A stretch of DNA of 64,000 nt from Clusia tigrina. Lineage: Eukaryota; Arthropoda; Insecta; Diptera; Clusiidae. The position numbers were made by a program, and so were the translations under genes. The DNA is taken from the NCBI GenBank assembly GCA_920105625.2, contig CAKKTE020000496.1, positions 248,001 through 312,000 on the forward strand, read 5' to 3'. Of this stretch, positions 12,701-24,000 are shown piece after piece. Positions within the stretch are counted from its first letter, which is position 1; each line of letters starts with the position of its first letter. The notes under the pieces were generated by a model, which did no database searches, was not told where the DNA came from, and saw nothing but the letters and a program-made list of their open reading frames with translations.

Positions 12701-15650
12701 ATGACGCTCCAGTAAAAAGTACAAGCATTTGTATGTTGCAAACTTTGATAGGTGTAGGACGTACCGTATAGAAGTTAGGGCCATTTGAAATTTTATCAGT
12801 GTTTGATTTGGGACTCAAGGGTAGTATAGCTTTGAGCGATAGCTTAAATTGACAAGTGGCTCGAGTACTTTATTGTTACAAAATTTCAAGGTTTTATGAT
12901 GCTCCAGTAAAAAGTTACAAGCATTTGTTTGTTACAAACTTTGATAGGTGTAGGACGTACCGTATAGAAGTTAGGGCCATTTGAAGTTTTATCAGTGTTT
13001 GATTTGGGACTAAATTGTAGCATAGCTTTGAGCGATAGCTTAAATTGACAAGAGGCTCGAGTACTTTATTGTTACAAAATTTCTAAGTCTTATGACGCTC
13101 CAGTAAAAAGTTACAAGCATTTGTAGTTTGCAAACTTTGATAGGTGTGGGACGTACCGTATAGAATTTAGGGCCATTTGAAGTTTTATCAGTGTTTGATT
13201 TGGGACTCAGGGGTAGCATAGCTTTGAGCGATAGCTTAAATTGACAAGAGGCTCGAGTACTTTATTGTTACAAAATTTCAAGATTTTATGACCCTCCAGT
13301 AAAAAGTTACAAGCATTTGTATGTTGCAAACTTTGATAGGTGTAGGACGTACCGTATAGAAGTTAGTGCCATTTGAAGTTTTATCAGTGTTTGATTTGGG
13401 AATCAAGGGTAGCATAGCTTTGAGCGATAGCTTAAATTAACAAGAGGCTCGAGTACTTTATTGTTACAAAATTTCAAGGTTTTATGACGCTCCAATAAAA
13501 AGTTACAAGCATTTGTATGTTGCAAACTTTGATAGGTGTAGGACGTACCGTATAAAAGTTAAGGCCATTTGCAGTTTTATCAGTGTTTGATTTGGGACTC
13601 AAGGGTAGCATAGCTTTGAGCGATAGCTTAAATTGACAAGAGGCTCGAGTACTTTATTGTTACAAAATTTCAAGATTTTATGACCCTCCAGTAAAAAGTT
13701 ACAAGCATTTGTATGTTGCAAACTTTGATAGGTGTAGGACGTACGGTGTAGAAGTAAGGGCCATTTGAAGTTTTATCAGTGTTTGATTTGGGACTCAAGG
13801 GTAGCATAGCTTTGATCGATAGCTTAAATTGACAAGAGGCTCGAGTACTTTATTGTTACAAAATTTCAAGGTTTTATGACGCTCCGGTAAAAAGTTACAA
13901 GCATTTGAATGTTGCAAACTTTGATAGGTGTAGGACGTACCGTATAGAAGTTAGGGCCATTTGAAGTTTTCTCAGTGTTTGTTTCGCGACGCAAGGTTAG
14001 CATAGCTTTGAGCGATAGCTTAAATTGACAAGAGGCTCGAGGACTTTATTGTTACAAAATTTCAAGGTTTTATAACGCTCCAGTAAAAAGTTACAAGCAT
14101 TTGTATGTTGCTAACTTTGATAGGTGTAGGACATACCGTATAGAAGTTAGGGCCATTTGAAGTTTTATCAGTGTTTGATTTGGGACTCAATGGTAGCATA
14201 GCTTTAAGCGATAGCTTAAATTGGCAAGAGGCTCGAGTACTTTATTGTTACAAAATTTCAAGGTTTTATGACGCTCCAGTAAAAAGTTACAAGCATTTGT
14301 ATGCTGCAAACTTTGATAGGTGTAGGACGTACCGTATAGAAGTTGAGGCCATTTGAAGTTTTCTCAGTGTTTGATTCGCGACTCAAGGGTAGCATAGCTT
14401 TGAGCGATAGCTTAAATTGACAAGAGGCTCGAGTACTTTATTGTTACAAAATTTCAAGATTTTATGACCCTCCAGTAAAAAGTTACAAGCATTTGTATGT
14501 TGCAAACTTTGATAGGTGTAGGACGTACCGTATAGAAGTTAGGGCCATTTGAAGTTTTCTCAGTGTTTGATTCGCGACTCAAGGGTAGCATAGCTTTGAG
14601 CGTTAGCTTAAATTGACAAGAGGCTCGAGGACTTTATTGTTACAAAATTTCAAGGTTTTATAACGCTCCAGTAAAAAGTTACAAGCATTTGTATGTTGCT
14701 AACTTTGATAGGTGTAGGACGTACCGTATAGAAGTTAGGGCCATTTGAAGTTTTATCAGTGTTTGATTTGGGACTAAATTGTAGCATAGCTTTCAGCGAT
14801 AGCTTAAATTGACAAGAGGCTCGAGCACTTTATTGTTACAAAATTTCTAAGTCTTATGACGCTCCAGTAAAAAGTTACAAGCATTTGTATGTTGCAAACT
14901 TTGATAGGTGTAGGACGTACCGTATAGAAGTTAGTGCCATTTGAAGTTTTATCAGTGTTTGATTTGGGAATCAAGGGTAGCATAGCTTTGAGCGATAACT
15001 TAAATTGACAAGAGGCTCGAGTACTTTATTGTTACAAAATTTCAAGGTTTTATGACGCTCCAATAAAAAGTTACAAGCATTTGTATGTTGCAAACTTTGA
15101 TAGGTGTAGGACGTATCGTATAAAAGTTAAGGCCATTTGCAGTTTTATCAGTGTTTGATTTGGGACTCAAGGGTAGCATAGCTTTGAGCGATAGCTTAAA
15201 TTGACAAGAGGCTCGAGTACTTTATTGTTACAAAATTTCAAGATTTTATGACCCTCCAGTAAAAAGTTACAAGCATTTGTATGTTGCAAACTTTGATAGG
15301 TGTAGGACGTACGGTATAGAAGTAAGGGCCATTTGAAGTTTTATCATTGTTTGACTTGGGACTCAAGGGTAGCATAGCTTTGAGCGATAGCTTAAATTGA
15401 CAAGAGACCCGAGTACTTTATTGTTACAAAATTTCAAGGTTTTATGACGTTAGAGTAAAAAGTTACTAGCATTTGTATGTTGAAAACTTTGATAGGTGTA
15501 GGACGTACCGTATAGAAGTTAGGGCCATTTGAAGTTTTATCAGTGTTTGATTCGGGACTCAAGGGTAGCATAGCTTTTAGCGATAGCTTAAATTGACAAG
15601 AGGCTCGAGTACTTTATTGTTACAAAATTTCAAGGTCTTATGATGCTCCA
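9785..15650 (+). repeat. 15-monomer higher-order repeat, 2,939 bp, two copies
   Basis: The ggtagtatag variant at 9,881 returns at 12,820, giving 2,939 bp: fifteen monomers minus the single base lost in the gtaaaaagtacaag monomer. Variants match in order across the unit: gtttgttacaaac, gtagtttgcaaac, gaatttaggg, gttagtgcc, ccaataaaaag, gtacggtgtagaag, gattcgcgacgc (gtttcgcgacgc in the second copy), gacatacc, gcgttagc and gacgttagag. Noted differences are gttggggcc near 11,404 against gttgaggcc near 14,343, and attgacaag against attggcaag near 14,222. The match ends where the second copy enters the 9,187/15,651 related segment. Confidence 0.88.
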
Positions 15651-18600
15651 GTAAAAAGTACAAGCATTTGTACTATGTTGCAAACTTTGATAGGTGTAGG
15701 ACGTACCGTACAGAAGTTAGGGCCACTTGAAGTTTTCTGTGTTTGATTCGGGACTCAAGGGTAGCATAGCTTTGAGCGATAGTTTAATTTACAAGAGGCT
15801 CGAGTACTTTATTGTTACAAAATTTCAAGGTTTTATGACGCTCCAGTAAAAAGTTAGAAGCATTTGTATGTTGCAAACTTTGATAGGTGTAGGACATACC
15901 GTATAGAAGTTAGGGCCATTTGAAGTTTTATCAGTGTTTGATTTGGGACTCAATGGTTGCATAGCTTTAAGCGATAGCTTAAATTGACAAGAGGCTCGAG
16001 TACTTTATTGTTACAAAATTTTAAGGTTTTATGATGCTCCAGTAAAAAGTTACAAGCATTTGTATGTTGCAAACTTTGATAGGTGTAGGACGTACCGTAT
16101 AGAAGCTAGGGCCATTTGAAGATTTATCAGTGTTTGATTTGGGACTCAAGGGTAGTATAGCTTTGAGCGATACCTTAAATTGACAAGTGGCTCGAGTACT
16201 TTATTGTTACAAAATTTCAAGGTTTTATGATGCTCCAGTAAAAAGTTACAAGCATTTGTTTGTTACAAACTTTGATAGGTGTAGGACGTACCGTATAGAA
16301 GTTAGGGCCATTTGAAGTTTTATCAGTGTTTGATTTGGGACTAAATTGTAGCATAGCTTTGAGCGATAGCTTAAATTGACAAGAGGCTCGAGTACTTTAT
16401 TGTTACAAAATTTCTAAGTCTTATGACGCTCCAGTAAAAAGTTACAAGCATTTGTAGTTTGCAAACTTTGATAGGTGTGGGACGTACCGTATAGAATTTA
16501 GGGCCATTTGAAGTTTTATCAGTGTTTGATTTGGGACTCAGGGGTAGCATAGCTTTGAGCGATAGCTTAAATTGACAAGAGGCTCGAGTACTTTATTGTT
16601 ACAAAATTTCAAGATTTTATGACCCTCCAGTAAAAAGTTACAAGCATTTGTATGTTGCAAACTTTGATAGGTGTAGGACGTACCGTATAGAAGTTAGTGC
16701 CATTTGAAGTTTTATCAGTGTTTGATTTGGGAATCAAGGGTAGCATAGCTTTGAGCGATAGCTTAAATTGACAAGAGGCTCGAGTACTTTATTGTTACAA
16801 AATTTCAAGGTTTTATGACGCTCCAATAAAAAGTTACAAGCATTTGTATGTTGCAAACTTTGATAGGTGTAGGACGTACCGTATAAAAGTTAAGGCCATT
16901 TGCAGTTTTATCAGTGTTTGATTTGGGACTCAAGGGTAGCATAGCTTTGAGCGATAGCTTAAATTGACAAGAGGCTCGAGTACTTTATTGTTACAAAATT
17001 TCAAGATTTTATGACCCTCCAGTAAAAAGTTACAAGCATTTGTATGTTGCAAACTTTGATAGGTGTAGGACGTACGGTGTAGAAGTAAGGGCCATTTGAA
17101 GTTTTATCAGTGTTTGATTTGGGACTCAAGGGTAGCATAGCTTTGATCGATAGCTTAAATTGACAAGAGGCTCGAGTACTTTATTGTTACAAAATTAAAG
17201 GTTTTATGACGCTCCAGTAAAAAGTTATAAGCACTTGTATGTTGCAAACTTTGATAGGTGTAGGACGTACCGTATAGAAGTTTGGGCCATTTGAAGTTTT
17301 ATCATTGTTTGACTTGGGACTCAGGGGTAGCATAGCTTTGAGCGATAGCTTAAATTGACAAGAGGCTCGAGTACTTTATTGTTACAAAATTTCAAGATTT
17401 TATGACCCTCCAGTAAAAAGTTACAAGCATTTGTATGTTGCAAACTTTGATAGGTGTAGGACGTACCGTATAGAAGTTAGTGCCATTTGAAGTTTTATCA
17501 GTGTTTGATTTGGGAATCAAGGGTAGCATAGCTTTGAGCGATAGCTTAAATTGACAAGAGGCTCGAGTACTTTATTGTTACAAAATTTCAAGGTTTTATG
17601 ACGCTCCAATAAAAAGTTACAAGCATTTGTATGTTGCAAACTTTGATAGGTGTAGGACGTACCGTATAAAAGTTAAGGCCATTTGCAGTTTTATCAGTGT
17701 TTGATTTGGGACTCAAGGGTAGCATAGCTTTGAGCGATAGCTTAAATTGACAAGTGGCTCGAGTACTTTATTGTTACAAAATTTCAAGATTTTATGACCC
17801 TCCAGTAAAAAGTTACAAGCATTTGTATGTTGCAAACTTTGATAGGTGTAGGACGTACGGTGTAGAAGTAAGGGCCATTTGAAGTTTTATCAGTGTTTGA
17901 TTTGGGACTCAAGGGTAGCATAGCTTTGATCGATAGCTTAAATTGACAAGAGGCTCGAGTACTTTATTGTTACAAAATTAAAGGTTTTATGACGCTCCAG
18001 TAAAAAGTTATAAGCACTTGTATGTTGCAAACTTTGATAGGTGTAGGACGTACCGTATAGAAGTTTGGGCCATTTGAAGTTTTATCATTGTTTGACTTGG
18101 GACTCAAGGGTAGCAAGTTTTGAGCGATAGCTTAAATTGACAAGAGACCCGAGTACTTCATTGTTACAAAATTTCAAGGTTTTATGACGCTAAAGTAAAA
18201 AGTTACTAGCATTTGTATGTTGCAAACTTTGATAGGTGTAGGACGTACGGTGTAGAAGTAAGGGCCATTTGAAGTTTTCTCAGTGTTTGATTCGCGACTC
18301 AAGGGTAGCATAGCTTTGAGCGTTAGCTTAAATTGACAAGAGGCTCGAGGACTTTATTGTTACAAAATTTCAAGGTTTTATAACGCTCCAGTAAAAAGTT
18401 ACAAGCATTTGTATGTTGCTAACTTTGATAGGTGTAGGACGTACCGTATAGAAGTTAGGGCCATTTGAAGTTTTATCAGTGTTTGATTTGGGACTAAATT
18501 GTAGCATAGCTTTCAGCGATAGCTTAAATTGACAAGAGGCTCGAGCACTTTATTGTTACAAAATTTCTAAGTCTTATGACGCTCCAGTAAAAAGTTACAA

Positions 18601-21035
18601 GCATTTGTATGTTGCAAACTTTGATAGGTGTAGGACGTACCGTATAGAAGTTAGTGCCATTTGAAGTTTTATCAGTGTTTGATTTGGGAATCAAGGGTAG
18701 CATAGCTTTGAGCGATAGCTTAAATTGACAAGAGGCTCGAGTACTTTATTGTTACAAAATTTCAAGGTTTTATGACGCTCCAATAAAAAGTTACAAGCAT
18801 TTGTATGTTGCAAACTTTGATAGGTGTAGGACGTATCGTATAAAAGTTAAGGCCATTTGCAGTTTTATCAGTGTTTGATTTGGGACTCAAGGGTAGCATA
18901 GCTTTGAGCGATAGCTTAAATTGACAAGAGGCTCGAGTACTTTATTGTTACAAAATTTCAAGATTTTATGACCCTCCAGTAAAAAGTTACAAGCATTTGT
19001 ATGTTGCAAACTTTGATAGGTGTAGGACGTACGGTATAGAAGTAAGGGCCATTTGAAGTTTTATCATTGTTTGACTTGGGACTCAAGGGTAGCATAGCTT
19101 TGAGCGATAGCTTAAATTGACAAGAGACCCGAGTACTTTATTGTTACAAAATTTCAAGGTTTTATGACGTTAGAGTAAAAAGTTACTAGCATTTGTATGT
19201 TGAAAACTTTGATAGGTGTAGGACGTACCGTATAGAAGTTAGGGCCATTTGAAGTTTTATCAGTGTTTGATTCGGGACTCAAGGGTAGCATAGCTTTTAG
19301 CGATAGCTTAAATTGACAAGAGGCTCGAGTACTTTATTGTTACAAAATTTCAAGGTCTTATGATGCTCCAGTAAAAAGTTACTAGCATTTGTATGTTGCA
19401 AACTTTGATAGGTGTAGGACGTACCGTACAGAAGTTAGGGCCACTTGAAGTTTTCTGTGTTTGATTCGGGACTCAAGGGTAGCATAGCTTTGAGCGATAG
19501 TTTAATTTACAAGAGGCTCGAGTACTTTATTGTTACAAAATTTCAAGGTTTTATGACGCTCCAGTAAAAAGTTAGAAGCATTTGTATGTTGCAAACTTTG
19601 ATAGGTGTAGGACATACCGTATAGAAGTTAGGGCCATTTGAAGTTTTATCAGTGTTTGATTTGGGACTCAATGGTTGCATAGCTTTAAGCGATAGCTTAA
19701 ATTGACAAGAGGCTCGAGTACTTTATTGTTACAAAATTTTAAGGTTTTATGATGCTCCAGTAAAAAGTTACAAGCATTTGTATGTTGCAAACTTTGATAG
19801 GTGTAGGACGTACCGTATAGAAGCTAGGGCCATTTGAAGATTTATCAGTGTTTGATTTGGGACTCAAGGGTAGTATAGCTTTGAGCGATACCTTAAATTG
19901 ACAAGTGGCTCGAGTACTTTATTGTTACAAAATTTCAAGGTTTTATGATGCTCCAGTAAAAAGTTACAAGCATTTGTTTGTTACAAACTTTGATAGGTGT
20001 AGGACGTACCGTATAGAAGTTAGGGCCATTTGAAGTTTTATCAGTGTTTGATTTGGGACTAAATTGTAGCATAGCTTTGAGCGATAGCTTAAATTGACAA
20101 GAGGCTCGAGTACTTTATTGTTACAAAATTTCTAAGTCTTATGACGCTCCAGTAAAAAGTTACAAGCATTTGTAGTTTGCAAACTTTGATAGGTGTGGGA
20201 CGTACCGTATAGAATTTAGGGCCATTTGAAGTTTTATCAGTGTTTGATTTGGGACTCAGGGGTAGCATAGCTTTGAGCGATAGCTTAAATTGACAAGAGG
20301 CTCGAGTACTTTATTGTTACAAAATTTCAAGATTTTATGACCCTCCAGTAAAAAGTTACAAGCATTTGTATGTTGCAAACTTTGATAGGTGTAGGACGTA
20401 CCGTATAGAAGTTAGTGCCATTTGAAGTTTTATCAGTGTTTGATTTGGGAATCAAGGGTAGCATAGCTTTGAGCGATAGCTTAAATTGACAAGAGGCTCG
20501 AGTACTTTATTGTTACAAAATTTCAAGGTTTTATGACGCTCCAATAAAAAGTTACAAGCATTTGTATGTTGCAAACTTTGATAGGTGTAGGACGTACCGT
20601 ATAAAAGTTAAGGCCATTTGCAGTTTTATCAGTGTTTGATTTGGGACTCAAGGGTAGCATAGCTTTGAGCGATAGCTTAAATTGACAAGAGGCTCGAGTA
20701 CTTTATTGTTACAAAATTTCAAGATTTTATGACCCTCCAGTAAAAAGTTACAAGCATTTGTATGTTGCAAACTTTGATAGGTGTAGGACGTACGGTGTAG
20801 AAGTAAGGGCCATTTGAAGTTTTATCAGTGTTTGATTTGGGACTCAAGGGTAGCATAGCTTTGAGCGATAGCTTAAATTGACAAGAGGCTCGAGTACTTT
20901 ATTGTTACAAAATTAAAGGTTTTATGACGCTCCAGTAAAAAGTTATAAGCACTTGTATGTTGCAAACTTTGATAGGTGTAGGACGTACCGTATAGAAGTT
21001 TGGGCCATTTGAAGTTTTATCATTGTTTGACTTGG
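14545..21035 (+). repeat. 19-monomer higher-order repeat, 3,720/3,718 bp, about 1.75 copies
   Basis: The rare cgttagctt variant at 14,601 returns at 18,321 (3,720), and ggtagtatag at 16,151 returns at 19,869 (3,718). Nineteen monomers would be 3,724; the two-base change of period comes from gtactatg (three extra bases) and gtacaag (one base fewer) in the monomer at 15,651. The match begins near 14,545 versus 18,265, where the second copy starts as a hybrid: gtacggtgtagaagtaagg on its left joined to ttttctcagtg on its right. It ends near 17,315 versus 21,035. This unit is the preceding 15-mer with monomers added, including the 4-mer duplication listed next. Confidence 0.84.
16541..18106 (+). 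repeat. 4-monomer tandem duplication, 783 bp
   Basis: The anchor ggggtagcat at 16,541 recurs at 17,324, 783 bp later: four monomers minus the one base lost in aaattaaagg. Both copies contain, in order, gaccctcc, gttagtgcc, ccaataaaaag, gtacggtgtagaag, gctttgatcgat, gttataagcacttg and gtttgggcc. At the junction near 17,312 gacttgggactc, normally followed by aagggtagc, is joined to aggggtagc, so the exchange fell inside the monomer and not at its edge. The second copy ends near 18,106 in a monomer reading gtagcaagttttgag. Confidence 0.85.
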
Positions 21036-24000
21036 GACTCAAGGGTAGCAAGCTTTGAGCGATAGCTTAAATTGACAAGAGACCCGAGTACTTCATTGTT
21101 ACAAAATTTCAAGGTTTTATGACGCTAAAGTAAAAAGTTACAAGCATTTGTATGTTGAAAACTTTGATAGGTGTAGGACGTACCGTATAGAAGTTAGGGC
21201 CATTTGAAGTTTTATCAGTGTTTGATTTGGGACTCAAGGGTAGCATAGCTTTTAGCGATAGCTTAAATTGACAAGAGGCTCGAGTACTTTATTGTTACAA
21301 AATTTCAAGGTCTTATGATGCTCCAGTAAAAAGTTGCAAGCATTTGTATGTTGCAAACTTTGATAGGTGTAGAACGTACCGTATAGAAGTTAGGGCCATT
21401 TGAAGTTTTATCAGTGTTTGATTTGGGGCTCAAAGGTAGCATATCTTTGAGCGATAGCTTAAATTGACAAGGGGCTCGAGTACTTTATTGTTACAAAATT
21501 TCAAGGTTTTATAACGCTCCAGTAAAAAGTTACAAGCATTTGTATGTTGCAAATTTTGATAGGTGTAGGACGTACCGTAAGAAGTTAGGGCCACTTGAAG
21601 TTTTCTGTGTTTGATTCGGGTCTCAAGGGTAGCATAGCTTTGAGCGATAGCTTAAATTGACAAGAGGCTCGAGTAGTTTATAGTTACAAAATTTCAAGGT
21701 TTTATGACGCTCCAGTAAAAAGTTAGTAGCATTTGTATGTTGCAAACTTTGATAGGTGTAGGACATACCGTATAGAAGTTAGGGCCATTTGAAGTTTTAT
21801 CAGTGTTTGATTTGGGACTCAATGGTTGCATAGCTTTAAGCGATAGCTTAAATTGACAAGAGGCTCGAGTACTTTATTGTTACAAAATTTCAAGGTTTTA
21901 TGACGCTCCAGTAAAAAGTTACAAGCATTTGTATGTTGCAAACTTTGATAGGTGTAGGACGTACCGTATAGAAGCTAGGGCCATTTGAAGATTTATCAGT
22001 GTTTGATTTGGGACTCAAGGGTAGCATAGCTTTGAGCGATAGTTTAAATTGACAAAAGGCTCAAGCACTTTATTGTTACAAAATTTCAAGGTTTTATAAC
22101 GCTCCAGTAAAAAGTTACAAGCATTTGTATGTTGCTAACTTTGATAGGTGTAGGACATACCGTATAGAAGTTAGGGCCATTTGAAGTTTTATCAGTGTTT
22201 GATTTGGGACTCAATGGTAGCATAGCTTTAAGCGATAGCTTAAATTGACAAGAGGCTCGAGTACTTTATTGTTACAAAATTTCAAGGTTTTATGACGCTC
22301 CAGTAAAAAGTTACAAGCATTTGTATGTTGCAAACTTTGATAGGTGTAGGACGTACCGTATATAAGCTAGGACCATTCGAAGATTTATCAGTGTTTGATT
22401 TGGGACTCAATGGTAGCATAGCTCTGAGCGATAGTTTACATTGACAAGAGGCTCAAGCACTTTATTGTTACAAAATTTCAAGGTCTTATGATGCTCCAGT
22501 AAAAAGTTACAAGCATTTGTATGTTGCAAACTTTGATAGGTCTAGGACGTACCGTATAGAAGTTAGGGCCATTTGAAGTTTTATCAGTGTTTGATTTGGG
22601 ACTCAAGGGTAGCATAGTTTTGAACGATAGCTTAAATTGACAAGAGGCTCGAGTACTTTATTGTTACAAAATTTCAAGATTTTATGACGCTCCAGTAAAA
22701 AGTGACAAGCATTTGTATGTTGCAAACTTTGATAGGTGTAGTACGTACCGTATAGAAGTTAGGGCCATTTGAACTTTTATCAGTGTTTAATTTGGGACTC
22801 AAAGGTAGCATATCTTTGAGCGATAGCTTAAATTGACAAGAGGCTCGAGGACTTTATTGTTACAAAATTTCAAGGTTTTATAACGCTCCAGTAAAAAGTG
22901 ACAAGCATTTGTATGTTGCAAACTTTGATAGGTGTAGGACGTACCGTATAGAAGCTAGGGCCATTTGAAGCTTTATCAGTGTTTGATTTGGGACTCAAGG
23001 GTAGCATAGCTTTGAGCGATAGTTTAAATTGACAAGAGGCTCAAGCACTTTATTGTTACAAAATTTCAAGGTTTTATGACGCTCCAGTAAAAAGTTACAA
23101 GCATTTGTATGTTGCAAACTTTGATAGGTGTAGGACGTACCGTATAGAAGTTAGGACCATTTGAAATTTTATCAGTGTTTGATTTGGGACTCAAGGGTAG
23201 CATAGCTTTGAGCGATAGCTTAAATTGACAAGTGGCTCGAGTACTTTATTGTTACAAAATTTCAAGGTTTTATGATGCTCCAGTAAAAAGTTACAAGCAT
23301 TTGTTTGTTACAAACTTTGAGAGGTGTAGGACGTACCGTATAGAAGTTAGGGCCATTTGAAGTTTTATCAGTGTTTGACTTGGGACTCAATGGTTGCATA
23401 GCTTTAAGCGATAGCTTAAATTGACAAGAGGCTCGAGTACTTTATTGTTACAAAATTTTAAGGTTTTATGATGCTCCAATAAAAAGTTACAAGCATTTGT
23501 ATGTTGCAAACTTTGATAGGTGTAGGACGTACCGTATAGAAGCTAGGGCCATTTGAAGATTTATCAGTGTTTGATATGGGACTCAAGGGTAGCATAGCTT
23601 TGAGCGATAGTTTAAATTGACAAGAGGCTCAAGCACTTTATTGTTACAAAATTTCAAGGTTTTATGACGCTCCAGTAAAAAGTTACAAGCATTTGTATGT
23701 TGCAATCTTTGATAGGTGTAGGACGTACCGTATAGAAGTTAGGGCCATTTGAAATTTTATCAGTGTTTGATTTGGGACTCAAGGGTAGTATAGCTTTGAG
23801 CGATAGCTTAAATTGACAAGTGGCTCGAGTACTTTATTGTTACAAAATTTCAAGGTTTTATGATGCTCCAGTAAAAAGTTACAAGCATTTGTTTGTTACA
23901 AACTTTGATAGGTGTAGGACGTACCGTATAGAAGTTAGGGCCATTTGAAGTTTTATCAGTGTTTGATTTGGGACTAAATTGTAGCATAGCTTTGAGCGAT

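Noticed and set aside
14171..14356. Open frame of 61 codons on the + strand
   Set aside because: It covers a single satellite monomer, starts at GTG and not ATG, and is open only because attgacaag became attggcaag, which removes a TGA. No homologous protein, and neighbouring copies of the same monomer are closed.
15651..15680. Possible small insertion at gtactatg as a target-site scar
   Set aside because: The three extra bases (15,672 region) are not flanked by a duplication or mobile-element ends; simple slippage is enough.
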